From: a bacterium
GTDB lineage: Bacteria > CSSED10-310 > JAJRTK01
NCBI GenBank assembly: GCA_024278345.1
Contig: JAJRTK010000035.1
Coordinates: 1-33,365 of the forward strand
Length of the DNA: 33,365 nucleotides
Direction: 5' to 3'
The notes below the pieces were generated by a model. It worked only from the letters and a program-made list of their open reading frames with translations. It made no database searches and was not told where the DNA came from. A program made the translations under genes and the position numbers. Shown here piece after piece: positions 15,774 through 24,168 of this stretch. The first letter of the stretch is position 1. Every line of letters starts with the position of its first letter.

Positions 15774-16606
15774 CTTGCGGCTTGTCTCATGGCACGGGCA
15801 ACCTTTCTGAGGTTTTCTGGCCAGTTTCGCGCCAGAGGATCGAGAGTCACCAGATTCGCGCCGATCTCCGAGGCTACGATCTGGGCGGCACGTTGGGAGA
15901 AATGAGGCTGAACAAACAGCGTGCTAACACCAGCGGAACGCGCTTCCCCGATCGTCTGGGCAAGCTGCGCCGGGCTCGGTTCCTTTCCTTCCCGCTGGAC
16001 GGCAATTTGCCGCAAACCGTAATCCGCCGCCAGATAGCCCCAAGCGGGATGGAAGGTGTAGAATCGCTTGCCTCGAACCCCTGCCAATTCTTGGCGAAGA
16101 TCCTTGTCCAATCGGTGGATCTCGGCGAGCAACGCACCGTGGTTTTGGTCGATTTCGGCAATCTTTTCCGGGAAAAGCTCTTTCAGGCTTTGAGCGATGT
16201 TCCCAGCCATGACCCGCGCATAGCGGGGCGAAATCCAGAGATGGGGATCGTCGGATTGATATGAAGCGCCATGAGAGCCGTCTACTACTTGGAGATCGGG
16301 GTTTTGTGCGACGAACTTTTCAAGCCAGGCTTCCTCGAAGGGAAAGCGAGGATGTCCCACCTTCACGTAGATCGAAGCGCGGGCCGCCGCTCGCAACTGT
16401 TTCATCCCAGGTTCAAAAGTCGCGGGACTCGCACCCGGTGGAAGAAGCACTTTGATCTCCACAAGGTTCCCGGCCATCTTTTCGACAAAGAATGCCTGAG
16501 GCGGAACCGACACGAGGACCACCGGGCGGTGAGATAGGTTTTCCCCCTCGGAACCACAGGCCACGAGCAGTGGCGCAAACAGAACGAGCACCCTGAGCTT
16601 ATTCAT
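15770..16606 (-). CDS. znuA: Metal (zinc/manganese) ABC transporter solute-binding lipoprotein
   Basis: A 278-aa lipoprotein of the cluster A-I metal-binding family, which captures Zn or Mn at the outer face of the cytoplasmic membrane. The signal ends in a lipobox LLVACG (Cys 17). Metal-site motifs are DDPHLWISPRYAR, TFHPAWGYLAADYGL and the C-terminal LDPLARNW. The first His ligand, usually in PHTxEP, is Ala here (PATFEP); I recall this in a ZnuA subfamily that also has HPxWGY and EGKEPSP. The His-rich loop common in zinc-specific members is short or absent. It leads the znuACB operon and is divergent from the diguanylate cyclase gene. Confidence 0.9.
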   Translation of the reverse strand: MNKLRVLVLFAPLLVACGSEGENLSHRPVVLVSVPPQAFFVEKMAGNLVEIKVLLPPGASPATFEPGMKQLRAAARASIYVKVGHPRFPFEEAWLEKFVAQNPDLQVVDGSHGASYQSDDPHLWISPRYARVMAGNIAQSLKELFPEKIAEIDQNHGALLAEIHRLDKDLRQELAGVRGKRFYTFHPAWGYLAADYGLRQIAVQREGKEPSPAQLAQTIGEARSAGVSTLFVQPHFSQRAAQIVASEIGANLVTLDPLARNWPENLRKVARAMRQAAR

Positions 16607-16650
16607 GTTCGTCTCGAATGGGAGATCTCTTCGTGCAAAGATCCGGGTCC

Positions 16651-16680
16651 TTTATATCGCGGCCCAAGAAATACATACAA
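16651..16680 (-). promoter_or_regulatory. Candidate promoter of znuACB
   Basis: On the minus strand TTGTAT, 18 bases, TATAAA, placing a start about 40 bases before the znuA ATG. The -10 box is good and the -35 box weak. I see no clear Zur or Fur-type operator around it. Confidence 0.35.
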
Positions 16681-16877
16681 GGGTATTCCTCGCGATCCCT
16701 TCGCGTTAGATTTGGCATTTTCTTTCGCATTCCGTAGAATCAACCTCCCCTCGGAATCGCCAACGATTGTCACGCCATTTTTGGCAGGGGTGCAAGGAAT
16801 CGGATCGGGGCAACAATTGGCGAAGGATCTCCGATAATGACATCGGGGGAAAATCGGAGGAAGGTTTGGTTTTGGGG

Positions 16878-18188
16878 ATGAAAGATACCACGAGGAAGGA
16901 GCTCTCCCTCGAAGCGATGACCGACCGGTGGCAGGGGCTGTTTTCATCGGTCGCTGAAATGCCTTCAATAGAGACCAAGAAGAGGCTGGAAGAGACCCGC
17001 AACCGGATTGGCCAAGTCATCTGGATCCGGTGGCTGCTGCTCATCGGACTGCTGGCCTATGGGCTCGTGGCACTGGGGCTTTACTCGTGGCTCGATGGCT
17101 TCACGCTGGAGATCGAAAACCGGGTGGTCCCAGGGGCCGTTTTCTTGTTCGCCTGGGCCTGCAATGGCTGGTACCATATCACGTACCGGCACTTTTCCAA
17201 GATGCGCTTGCTCGCCTTGGTCCAGGTGGGGATCGATCTGCTGTTTGTGACGGTGATGGTCCATTTTAGCGGCGGAACCTTGTCGTGGCTTTGGGGAGTC
17301 TATTTCGTCCTGGTCTTGGAGGCGACCTTTCTGTTGGAAAAGCGGTGGGCCGGCCTGGCGGCGGGTATGGCGGCATCCCTTGCATACGGCGCTGTGTTGG
17401 CGGCGGAAACCGCGGGTTGGCTTGAGCCTGTTCCTGTTCCCTACAACCTCACGGCCGCGCAAACGGCTGTGAGCTACGCCGCTGCTAAATGGGGTTGGGT
17501 GACACTTCTTGTCCTGTCGGCGGCCGATTTTGGCTGCGCCATGATGAGCCTTCTCAGAAAGCAGCGAAAATCCCTCCAGAGGCTGGTGATCCTCGACGAG
17601 CTCACCGGCTTGTACAACCGGAGGTACTTCTTCCAGCGCCTCCATTCGGAAATGGAACGAGCCCGGCGCTACAAGCGGAGCCTTGGCTTGCTTGTCCTGG
17701 ACATCGACGACTTCAAACAGATCAACGACACTTACGGGCACCAGGCAGGGGATCGAGTCCTTGAGGAGTTGGGCGCGGTCATTCGCAAGCACATCCGAGG
17801 TGGCGCGCTGGCCGCAGAATACGATCTGGACGTACCCTGCCGTTACGGCGGGGAAGAGTTTGTCGTCATTCTCCCCGAAGCACTTTCGTCGGAAAGCCTG
17901 GAGTTGGCCAAAGAAGGGACCATGGATTGCGTTGCCTGCGGAGCCTGGATCGTGGCCGAGCGGCTCCGGCAGCAGATCGAGCTGGCGAAGCCCGGTGGCT
18001 TCCCAGTCACGGCGAGCATCGGGGTCGCTTCCTATCCGGGAAAGGCCAAGAGTGTCGATGACCTGGTAGCCCTGGCGGACAAGGCGCTCTACGCTGCCAA
18101 GCGGAACGGCAAGAATCAGGTGATGGCCATCGAGGATCTCCAACCCCTGGACCCGCGGGAAAGGGCCGCGAAAAGCTTCGCCGTCTAG
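16878..18188 (+). CDS. Membrane-bound diguanylate cyclase (GGDEF)
   Basis: Makes cyclic di-GMP from two GTP. The N-terminal half has about six hydrophobic segments (from IWIRWLLLIGLLAYGLVALGL to WGWVTLLVLSAADFGCAMM) and is the likely sensor. The GGDEF domain starts at LDELTGLYNRRYFF, with LDIDDFKQINDTYGHQAGD and the active-site RYGGEEF, so it looks active. Two extra stretches interrupt the domain, one before the active site and one after FVVILPEAL (about 20 residues). The RxxD inhibitory site is not conserved (YDLD at that place). ATG at 16878 is chosen. GGAGGAAGG is rather far upstream, so ATG at 16917 is possible. A frame to 16767 has no better support. Confidence 0.88.
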   Translation: MKDTTRKELSLEAMTDRWQGLFSSVAEMPSIETKKRLEETRNRIGQVIWIRWLLLIGLLAYGLVALGLYSWLDGFTLEIENRVVPGAVFLFAWACNGWYHITYRHFSKMRLLALVQVGIDLLFVTVMVHFSGGTLSWLWGVYFVLVLEATFLLEKRWAGLAAGMAASLAYGAVLAAETAGWLEPVPVPYNLTAAQTAVSYAAAKWGWVTLLVLSAADFGCAMMSLLRKQRKSLQRLVILDELTGLYNRRYFFQRLHSEMERARRYKRSLGLLVLDIDDFKQINDTYGHQAGDRVLEELGAVIRKHIRGGALAAEYDLDVPCRYGGEEFVVILPEALSSESLELAKEGTMDCVACGAWIVAERLRQQIELAKPGGFPVTASIGVASYPGKAKSVDDLVALADKALYAAKRNGKNQVMAIEDLQPLDPRERAAKSFAV

Positions 18189-18216
18189 TAGCGTACAAAA
18201 ACATGGGTCCAGGGAA

Positions 18217-18323
18217 GCAGGGTCACGGCGTGCCGTGACCCTGCCTGGTGGGTGCAGGGCAAAGCCCGGTGCGTGCGGGCCAGAAGGCCCGCACGCTACA
18301 ATTCACGGACGGGTTGCAACCCG
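18217..18323. repeat. Three REP-like palindromes in a row
   Basis: GCAGGGTCACGGC-GT-GCCGTGACCCTGC (18217-18244, perfect 13-bp arms), GCGTGCGGGCC-AGAA-GGCCCGCACGC (18271-18296, perfect 11-bp arms) and CGGGTTGCAACCCG (18310-18323). They lie between the convergent cyclase and MoxR genes. No T-tract follows. The first shares its ACGGC..GCCGT centre with the hairpin at 25511, and the second resembles the hairpin at 33246. Confidence 0.7.
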
Positions 18324-18324
18324 C

Positions 18325-18416
18325 CCTACGCGCCTCCGGTCTCCGCCTCTGCTCCTCCTTGGTGGAAACGCGCCTCGAACCACCTCGCTACGATCCGTGA
18401 GAGTTCCGGGTTGGAG
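18325..18416. repeat. 90-bp dispersed repeat, first copy
   Basis: From CTACGCGCCTCCGGT to GAGAGTTCCGGGTT, with the core CTCCTCCTTGGTGG and CGATCCGTGA. A second copy with roughly 80 percent identity by eye is at 30582-30672, same orientation. No coding sense is apparent. Confidence 0.65.
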
Positions 18417-18459
18417 AGGGGAGCCGTGGCGGCAGGATACACCGCCGGGCTCGATTGCG

Positions 18460-19305
18460 CTAGAATGGCACGTAGGCTAGCGCCTCATCGCCCAGGATCA
18501 TCTCGATGGCCTTCTTCATGTTGGCACCCACTTCCCTGGGTCCGCGCCGTTTGGTCTGTTTCGTCATTTTGCGGAGTTTGAGGGCAAAGCGGGCGACGTT
18601 GATGCCATCGCGGACGGTGTAGCTCTCATTTCGGGCATGAGCCCGTTGCAGAAAGCTCGTGACGTATTCTAAGACATCGTCGTCACAGAAGGGGAGGTTG
18701 TACCGAATGATGGCTTCTTCCTCTTTCTTGTCGGGGAACTCGATTTGGATCTGGGGCTGCAGCCGGGAATGGATGTACTCTGGCAAATCGTAGGTGGAGG
18801 CGTCGTCGTTCATGGTGGAACAAAATCGGAACTCCGGATGGGCATGGATCTTGATTCCGGCGACGATGGACTCCACGTAGCGGCGGTGATCTAGAAGAGG
18901 CGCCAGGGAGGCCCAGCTCTTCTCGCTCATGCGGTTGCCTTCATCGATGATGCAAACGCCGCCTCGGATCATGGCGGTGACCAGGGAGCTTGCGACGTAG
19001 CGGATCTTCTGGTCTTCCCCGACGACTGGCGTCACCAACAAGTCTTCCGGTCGGGTGTCCATGGTCGCCTGGAAAAGGTAGACTTGCTTTCCCATCTCCC
19101 GGGCCGTGGCATAGGCTAGCGTCGTTTTTCCCACACCGGGCTTTCCCACGAGCCGCGGGTTCATGGGAAGATCCCCCTGCTCCACCACCATCCAGGCAGC
19201 CAGAAGTTGGAGCCGGAGCTCCCGGTGACCGATCCACTTGGTGTCGAAATCGGTGGGATGGCTCAGGCGAAGGGGCACGCCATCGATGATCACTTGGTCG
19301 GTCAT
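18460..19305 (-). CDS. MoxR/CbbQ-type AAA+ ATPase
   Basis: A 281-aa AAA_5 ATPase of the MoxR/CbbQ group, whose members act as chaperones that activate or mature enzyme complexes, usually with a partner carrying a VWA domain. It has the Walker A motif GKPGVGKTTL, the Walker B motif VCIIDEGNRM, the sensor-1 region FRFCSTMNDD and an arginine-bearing helix LPEYIHSRLQPQIQIEFP. ATG at 19305 follows GGGAGA by 7 bases. It starts 38 bases after recD2 on the same strand. No VWA gene is in the window, so its client is unknown. Confidence 0.87.
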   Translation of the reverse strand: MTDQVIIDGVPLRLSHPTDFDTKWIGHRELRLQLLAAWMVVEQGDLPMNPRLVGKPGVGKTTLAYATAREMGKQVYLFQATMDTRPEDLLVTPVVGEDQKIRYVASSLVTAMIRGGVCIIDEGNRMSEKSWASLAPLLDHRRYVESIVAGIKIHAHPEFRFCSTMNDDASTYDLPEYIHSRLQPQIQIEFPDKKEEEAIIRYNLPFCDDDVLEYVTSFLQRAHARNESYTVRDGINVARFALKLRKMTKQTKRRGPREVGANMKKAIEMILGDEALAYVPF

Positions 19306-19342
19306 GGCAAGTCTCCCATGGGAGTGAACAGGACAGTTTTTT

Positions 19343-21511
19343 TCAGGAAGGGCTGGTTCCCAGAAGACACTCCGTGAGGCTCGTGTACCGCTGAGCGCTG
19401 GGATTGTGTTTCACGGCACGGTATAGAGCCGTTTGCTGACCGACGACCACCGCGAGCTTTCGTGCTCGGGTGAGCCCCGTGTAGAGCAGGTTTCTTCTGA
19501 GCATCACATAGTGCTGGTTCATGAGCAGCATGACCACGGCGGGGTATTCCGAACCCTGGCTTTTGTGGACGGTGACGGCATAGGCAAGGGTCAGCGCGTC
19601 GAGCTCGCTCTTGGCATAGGGGATCCTTCGCCCCGAAAAATCGATGAGCAATGTCTGTTCCGACAGATCGACCATTTCGACGCGACCGATGTCGCCGTTA
19701 AACACCTGCTTGTCATAGTCGTTAACGATCTGCATCACTTTGTCTCCGGCGCGGAATTGGATTTTGCGGTACCGAATCCCTTCCTCGCCGGGGTTGAGAA
19801 GGATCTGGAGCTCCTGGTTCAGGCTGTCCACTCCGACGATGCCGGAATACATCGGCGCCAGGACCTGCACGTCTTGCACGGGATCGAGTCCAAACACTTT
19901 CGGAATTCGTTCCGAGACGATGAGCTTCACCACTTCCAGCGCCCGTGCCGGTGCCTGGGCCGGTGCGAGAAAAAAATCGCGGCGGGCACCGCCATCCGGC
20001 GGGCAGATGGGCATCCTGCCCCTGTTGATCCTGTGGGCGTTGGTGACGATCAGGCTCTCCTCGGCCTGTCGGAAGATCTTCTGGAGGCGCACCAAAGCAA
20101 ACAGCTCCGATGCGATGAGGTCCCGTAGGACGTTGCCCGGCCCCACGGACGGGAGTTGGTCGATATCGCCGATGAGGACGAAACAAGCATCCTTGGGCAA
20201 AGCCCGCACCAGGGAACAGGTGAGCATCGTATCGAGCATCGACGCCTCGTCAATCGCCAGAAGATCGCCCTGGAGAGGATTTTCCTCGTTTCGGAGGAAC
20301 GAGCGCGTGGGCGGTTGATACTGGAGCAGGCGATGAATCGTGGAGGCCTTGTGACCCGTGGCCTCCGCCATCCTTTTGGCCGCCCGGCCCGTGGGTGACG
20401 CGCATAAGACCTCCAGATCCAGCTTCCTAAAAACCGAAATGAGCACCCGGAGCAACGTTGTCTTCCCCGTTCCCGGCCCCCCGGTGATCACCACCAGTCG
20501 GTTCCTGAAAACCGCCAGCACGGCTTGACGCTGGTTTGGATCCAGCTCCACCCCCACACGCTTCTCACCTTCGGAAATCAGCAGCTCCAGCCGCTGGTCA
20601 TCGAAAGACCCCGGAACCTGCGCCATGGCCCCCAACCGCGCCGCGATCTCGTATTCCGCACGGAAAAGATGGGGCAAATATACCCTGCCATCAAGAAGGA
20701 TCACCCGGCCCCGCGTCGCCAGCCTGTCCACTGCCTCATCCGCCACGGCGGCGGCCACCCCAAGTTGCCGCGCAATCCGGCTCACAAGCTCCTGCCTGGG
20801 ATAGTACGTGTTCCCCTCCGTAGAGCATTCTCGGAGCATGTACCGCACCGCCGCATCGGCCCGAAACGGCGAGTCCTCCGCGTGCCCAAGATGCATGGCA
20901 ATGGCGTCCGCCTTCTTAAAACCGATTCCTCGGATCTCCGTCGCCAACCGGTACGGGTTTTCCCGAACCATCGCCACGGTTTGGTCCTGGTACCGTGCGT
21001 AAATCTTCCTGGCATACGCCGGAGAGACCCCATAACCCTGAAGGAAAACGAGCATCTCCCGAAGCTTCGACTCCCCCTTCCAAGCCTTGACGATCTTCTT
21101 CGCCCTCTTCTTCTGGATGCCGGGCACGTCGAAAATCTTTTCGGGATTCTTGTCCAAAAGCTCCAGAGTCTCCATCCCGAAATGGTCCGTGAGCTTCCTA
21201 GCCGTGGCCTCGCCCAGTCCCTTGATCACGCCGGAGCTGAGGTATTTCCGGATACCGGTCAGGGTGGCGGAACCGGTGGTCTCATAGCTCGAGACTCGAA
21301 AGGTCGCCCCGTACCGCGGATGCTCGGACCAGCGGCCCTTCACCCGGAGGACCTCGCCTGGCACGACCCGTCCAAAATTGCCTGTCACGGTATAGGGGCG
21401 TTGCTGCGCGGGCGATTGGAGCTTGAGGACAGACCAAGCCCCGTCGGGGGACTGGAAAGCGATCTGTTCCAGCGTTCCTTCGAGCACCGTTTGGTCGGGA
21501 AGATCGGGCAT
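19343..21511 (-). CDS. recD2: RecD2-type ATP-dependent DNA helicase
   Basis: An SF1 5'-3' DNA helicase of the RecD2 type, which works without RecBC in DNA repair. From ATG 21511 (722 aa): an N-terminal OB-like domain, helix-hairpin-helix repeats (VIKGLGEATARKLTDHFG, VPGIQKKRAKKIV, IRGIGFKKADAIA), Walker A GGPGTGKTT about 344, DEASM about 421, LIGDIDQLPSVGPGNVLRDL, and the C-terminal motif TVHKSQGSEYPAVV about 647 with LLYTGLTRA. The frame extends to 21571, but those 20 residues come from the end of a dispersed repeat. No strong ribosome site precedes the chosen ATG. Confidence 0.92.
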   Translation of the reverse strand: MPDLPDQTVLEGTLEQIAFQSPDGAWSVLKLQSPAQQRPYTVTGNFGRVVPGEVLRVKGRWSEHPRYGATFRVSSYETTGSATLTGIRKYLSSGVIKGLGEATARKLTDHFGMETLELLDKNPEKIFDVPGIQKKRAKKIVKAWKGESKLREMLVFLQGYGVSPAYARKIYARYQDQTVAMVRENPYRLATEIRGIGFKKADAIAMHLGHAEDSPFRADAAVRYMLRECSTEGNTYYPRQELVSRIARQLGVAAAVADEAVDRLATRGRVILLDGRVYLPHLFRAEYEIAARLGAMAQVPGSFDDQRLELLISEGEKRVGVELDPNQRQAVLAVFRNRLVVITGGPGTGKTTLLRVLISVFRKLDLEVLCASPTGRAAKRMAEATGHKASTIHRLLQYQPPTRSFLRNEENPLQGDLLAIDEASMLDTMLTCSLVRALPKDACFVLIGDIDQLPSVGPGNVLRDLIASELFALVRLQKIFRQAEESLIVTNAHRINRGRMPICPPDGGARRDFFLAPAQAPARALEVVKLIVSERIPKVFGLDPVQDVQVLAPMYSGIVGVDSLNQELQILLNPGEEGIRYRKIQFRAGDKVMQIVNDYDKQVFNGDIGRVEMVDLSEQTLLIDFSGRRIPYAKSELDALTLAYAVTVHKSQGSEYPAVVMLLMNQHYVMLRRNLLYTGLTRARKLAVVVGQQTALYRAVKHNPSAQRYTSLTECLLGTSPS

Positions 21512-21542
21512 CCATTCCGCTCGTGCAAGAGTTGAGGCTGAG

Positions 21543-21818
21543 CCTTTTTCTTTTCTTGAGTCCGCTCCCATCGCTCGCGGCCGCTCGCGTCGGTCGCCTG
21601 CTCCGCGGGGTGGCCCGGGCTTTGGCCGTCTGGCCGGAATTCCCCCAAGTGGCGCGAGGCGGGTTCGCCCCCGGAAGACCTTTTCGCGGAAGGTGCGCCG
21701 CCCAATGGCCGGGGATCCGGGTCGGCGGTGTCACCGACGGGGTTTTCGGCAAGCCGGGCGAGCAGCGTGAGCGGACGCGAGCGATGGGAGTGGAACGGAA
21801 AAAAGAAGAAAAGACCGC
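21543..21818. repeat. MITE-like dispersed repeat, copy G (both ends present)
   Basis: A 276-bp element that fills nearly the whole gap between recD2 and pgsA. Left end (minus strand) GCGAGCGATGGGAGCGGACT then an A-rich run; right end (plus strand) GCGAGCGATGGGAGTGGAAC then AAAAAAGAAGAAAAG. The ends are near-perfect inverted repeats over about 18 bases. The interior is GC-rich with small palindromes and differs from copy A. Confidence 0.78.
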
Positions 21819-21838
21819 CTGGATCCGAAAAAAGTCGG

Positions 21839-22375
21839 TCAAGCTTCCTTGATTTGCGTCCAGAAGACCTTGAAATAATCGTAACCGGAATAGATGGTCA
21901 GCGCGACGGCAAACCAGAGAACGGTCTCGCCCGACCACCGCAGGTAGGGGGATTCCACGTAAAGAATAAGCAAGAAGATGGCCAGAGATTGGAAAAATGC
22001 CTTGGCTTTCCCGAGATTCGAGGCCTCGATGACGATTCCGTGGGAGGCGGCGATTCCGCGGAGCCCGGTGATCGCCAATTCCCGGCCCACGATCATCATT
22101 GCCGCCGGTGCCGAACAACGCCCCAAATCCACAAGGCTAATCAGTGCCGCCGTGACCAGCAGCTTATCGGCCACGGGATCTAGAAGCTTGCCTAGAGTTG
22201 TCACCTGCTTGCGTTTCCGGGCGATATATCCATCGATGACATCCGTCATGGATGCCGCGACGAAAATGAGCGCCGCGATGAGGTGCATGGCCCGGCTGGG
22301 GGAGTAGATCAGGAAAAACACCAGAAACGGGGCCAGAACAATTCGCGCAAGGGAGAGTTGGTTTGGAAGGTTCAT
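21839..22375 (-). CDS. pgsA: CDP-diacylglycerol-glycerol-3-phosphate 3-phosphatidyltransferase
   Basis: A membrane enzyme that makes phosphatidylglycerol phosphate from CDP-diacylglycerol, the committed step to phosphatidylglycerol and cardiolipin. The 178-aa protein has the N-terminal NLPNQLSLARIVLAPFLVF and the CDP-alcohol phosphotransferase signature DVIDGYIARKRK...GKLLDPVADK with all acidic residues present. Several membrane segments follow. The length is normal. The downstream gap before recD2 is filled by a dispersed repeat. Confidence 0.92.
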   Translation of the reverse strand: MNLPNQLSLARIVLAPFLVFFLIYSPSRAMHLIAALIFVAASMTDVIDGYIARKRKQVTTLGKLLDPVADKLLVTAALISLVDLGRCSAPAAMMIVGRELAITGLRGIAASHGIVIEASNLGKAKAFFQSLAIFLLILYVESPYLRWSGETVLWFAVALTIYSGYDYFKVFWTQIKEA

Positions 22376-22904
22376 CGCGGACCGTTTCCTTCGAAGGCCC
22401 GGAAGGATCCAGGCATGGCCACGTAGCTTTCGGGCAATTGAACGGGCGACCGACTGAAAAAAGATCGAAGATCACCGCTCTTCAACCGGTGATGGGAGGG
22501 AAGGTTGACCCAGGCAACTTGCATCATTGTGTACCAGACCAACCGCACAAGAACCAAAGGCGGAATTCGTTTCCTCTTTCACGGGGATTGGGCAGATCTG
22601 ACCACCCTTGAGTCAAAGCCGGATCGCCCGATGAGGAAGCCGTGGAAACAGAGGATCCGCCGCGGCGGGAGATCCGTCACGAGATCTTGTGATCCGCATC
22701 ACTCGACGCCCCGGGATGCTCACGCCATCGGACCGGAGACGGCGGGCACGAGCTCTTTCGGATCCGGAATCACTTGTTTGCCCTTTTTTGGGAAAGACAG
22801 AGCTTGATTCCCATTGCCCACCGTGCATAGGATGGGGCTGTCGGAGCCTGGCCGGCAACTCGGGAGAGTTCGCGAGAGAGCAAGAAAAAACTGGAGCAGG
22901 AAAC
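22376..22904. other. Gap between pgsA and the thiamine genes
   Basis: About 530 bases between divergent genes with no supportable gene. The open frames have no domains and no good ribosome sites. A weak promoter-like pair, TTGATT with TAGGAT about 18 bases later, lies near 22805-22835 in front of thiS. I looked for a TPP riboswitch (CTGAGA followed by ACCTGATC and a second stem) and found only an isolated CTGAGA at 22914. Confidence 0.5.
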
Positions 22905-22995
22905 CGGGAGTCGCTGAGACATGAAGATCACACTCCACGGAAAATCCAGGCGAAGGCCGCTCATTCCAGAATATACGGGAGCCGCTAAAAGATGA
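22905..22995 (+). pseudogene. 5' partial copy of thiS (small leader frame)
   Basis: CGGGAGTCGCTGAGAC followed by ATGAAGATCACACTCCACGG repeats the ribosome site and first codons of thiS (CGGGAGCCGCTAAAAG, then ATGAAGATCCGCCTC at 22976). It encodes MKITLHGK, against MKIRLNGK in thiS, then runs into unrelated residues and ends at a TGA overlapping the thiS ATG. It also contains GGCGAAGGC, seen at the end of the 3' partial copy. It is probably a decayed tandem copy. As a 24-codon frame with its own ribosome site and an ATGA overlap it might also couple translation. Confidence 0.55.
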
Positions 22996-23192
22996 AGATC
23001 CGCCTCAACGGCAAGGAGATGGTGGTGCAAGAAGACTGGACCGTTGCCGATCTGCTGGCTTCCATAAAGCTCGAAACTCCCAGAGTGGCCGTAGAGAAAA
23101 ACCAAGATGTGGTGCCTCGGGCGACCTATTCCGCCACTCCTCTTCAGGAGGGCGACGAAATAGAGGTCGTCTCTTTTTTTGGCGGAGGCTGA
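22992..23192 (+). CDS. thiS: Sulfur carrier protein ThiS
   Basis: A 66-aa ubiquitin-fold protein whose C-terminal glycine carries sulfur, as thiocarboxylate, to the thiazole synthase ThiG in thiamine synthesis. It shows [10 protein letters not shown] at the start, [24 protein letters not shown], and the tail [11 protein letters not shown], which supplies the terminal Gly-Gly. Its ATG overlaps the stop of the leader frame. thiG follows 134 bases later. The adenylyltransferase that activates ThiS is not intact in this window; the MoeB/ThiF-type gene at 12456 is interrupted. Confidence 0.9.
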   Translation: MKIRLNGKEMVVQEDWTVADLLASIKLETPRVAVEKNQDVVPRATYSATPLQEGDEIEVVSFFGGG

Positions 23193-23210
23193 AAGAGATG
23201 GGGACTTCCG

Positions 23211-23255
23211 ATAGAGGTTGTTTCTTTTTGGGGCGAAGGCTGACCGGGACTTCCG
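23211..23255 (+). pseudogene. 3' partial copy of thiS
   Basis: A degenerate direct repeat of the thiS end. 23160-23210 and 23211-23255 align almost throughout. The second copy still reads [10 protein letters not shown] and a TGA, against [10 protein letters not shown] and TGA in the real gene, and repeats the following GGGACTTCCG. Confidence 0.7.
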
Positions 23256-23326
23256 ACAGTCGTTTGGTGCTGGGGCAGTCCAGGCGAGGCGACGCAAAAA
23301 CCGAACGAACTTTGGAAGGAAGATTC

Positions 23327-24106
23327 ATGAGTAAGGAGTATCTCGAGCTCGGTGGAGAAAAGTTCCATTCCCGTCTCATCGTCGGAACGGGAAAATATAG
23401 CTCGAATGAGGTGATGACCAAGGCGATAGAGGCTTCCGGGGCGGAGCTTGTCACCGTGGCCATTCGAAGGGTCTCACTGGAGCGCGATTCCACCGAGTCG
23501 ATCCTCTACCATCTAGATAAGCTCGGAATGCGCCTCTTGCCGAATACGGCCGGTTGTTTCACGGCCAAGGAGGCGATTCGTACGGCGCGGCTGGCGCGGG
23601 AAGCGTGTGACGAGCGCCTGATCAAGGTGGAGGTTATCGGGGACAAGAAAACCCTTTTTCCCGACAACGAAGCGACCCTGGAGGCGACGCGGATCCTGGT
23701 GAAGGAGGGATTCATCGCCTTGCCCTACACCAACGACGATCCGGTCATGGCCCAGAAACTCGAAGATGCCGGAGCAGCCGCTATTATGCCGCTGGCCGCG
23801 CCTATCGGGTCGGGATTGGGCGTGAGGAATCCCTACAATATCCTCATTCTTCGCGAAGCAGTGAGCGTACCCGTGATTGTTGACGCGGGAGTCGGGACTG
23901 CATCCGATGCGGCCATCGTCATGGAGCTCGGCGTCGATGGTGTGTTGATGAATACAGGGATCGCCGGGGCGGCGGACCCGGTGGCCATGGCGCGGGCGAT
24001 GCGCCTCGCCGTCGAGGCAGGCCGGCTGGCCTACGGAGCGGGCCGGATTCCGAAAAAGCTCTATGCTACGGCGTCCAGTCCGCTGGAGGGTATTTTGGGT
24101 AGCTGA
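23327..24106 (+). CDS. thiG: Thiazole synthase ThiG
   Basis: Makes the thiazole phosphate part of thiamine from deoxyxylulose phosphate, dehydroglycine and ThiS-thiocarboxylate. The 259-aa barrel has [101 protein letters not shown] and [31 protein letters not shown], all conserved. ATG at 23327 follows GGAAGGAAG; the frame continues upstream to 23198 through the thiS remnant without family similarity. Confidence 0.95.
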   Translation: MSKEYLELGGEKFHSRLIVGTGKYSSNEVMTKAIEASGAELVTVAIRRVSLERDSTESILYHLDKLGMRLLPNTAGCFTAKEAIRTARLAREACDERLIKVEVIGDKKTLFPDNEATLEATRILVKEGFIALPYTNDDPVMAQKLEDAGAAAIMPLAAPIGSGLGVRNPYNILILREAVSVPVIVDAGVGTASDAAIVMELGVDGVLMNTGIAGAADPVAMARAMRLAVEAGRLAYGAGRIPKKLYATASSPLEGILGS

Positions 24107-24168
24107 ACCGGTATTGCTCTTTCCACTCGGCAGGGGTGGACTTTGGTGACTTCAAAAGGAGGAGATCG

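Noticed and set aside
16965-18143. Minus-strand open frame of 392 codons
   Set aside because: Antisense to the diguanylate cyclase, with no domain of its own.
20525-21535. Plus-strand open frame of 336 codons
   Set aside because: Antisense to recD2; no domain and no ribosome site.
22800-22990. TPP riboswitch before thiS
   Set aside because: Only a lone CTGAGA is present; the paired ACCTGATC part and stems of the TPP fold are missing.
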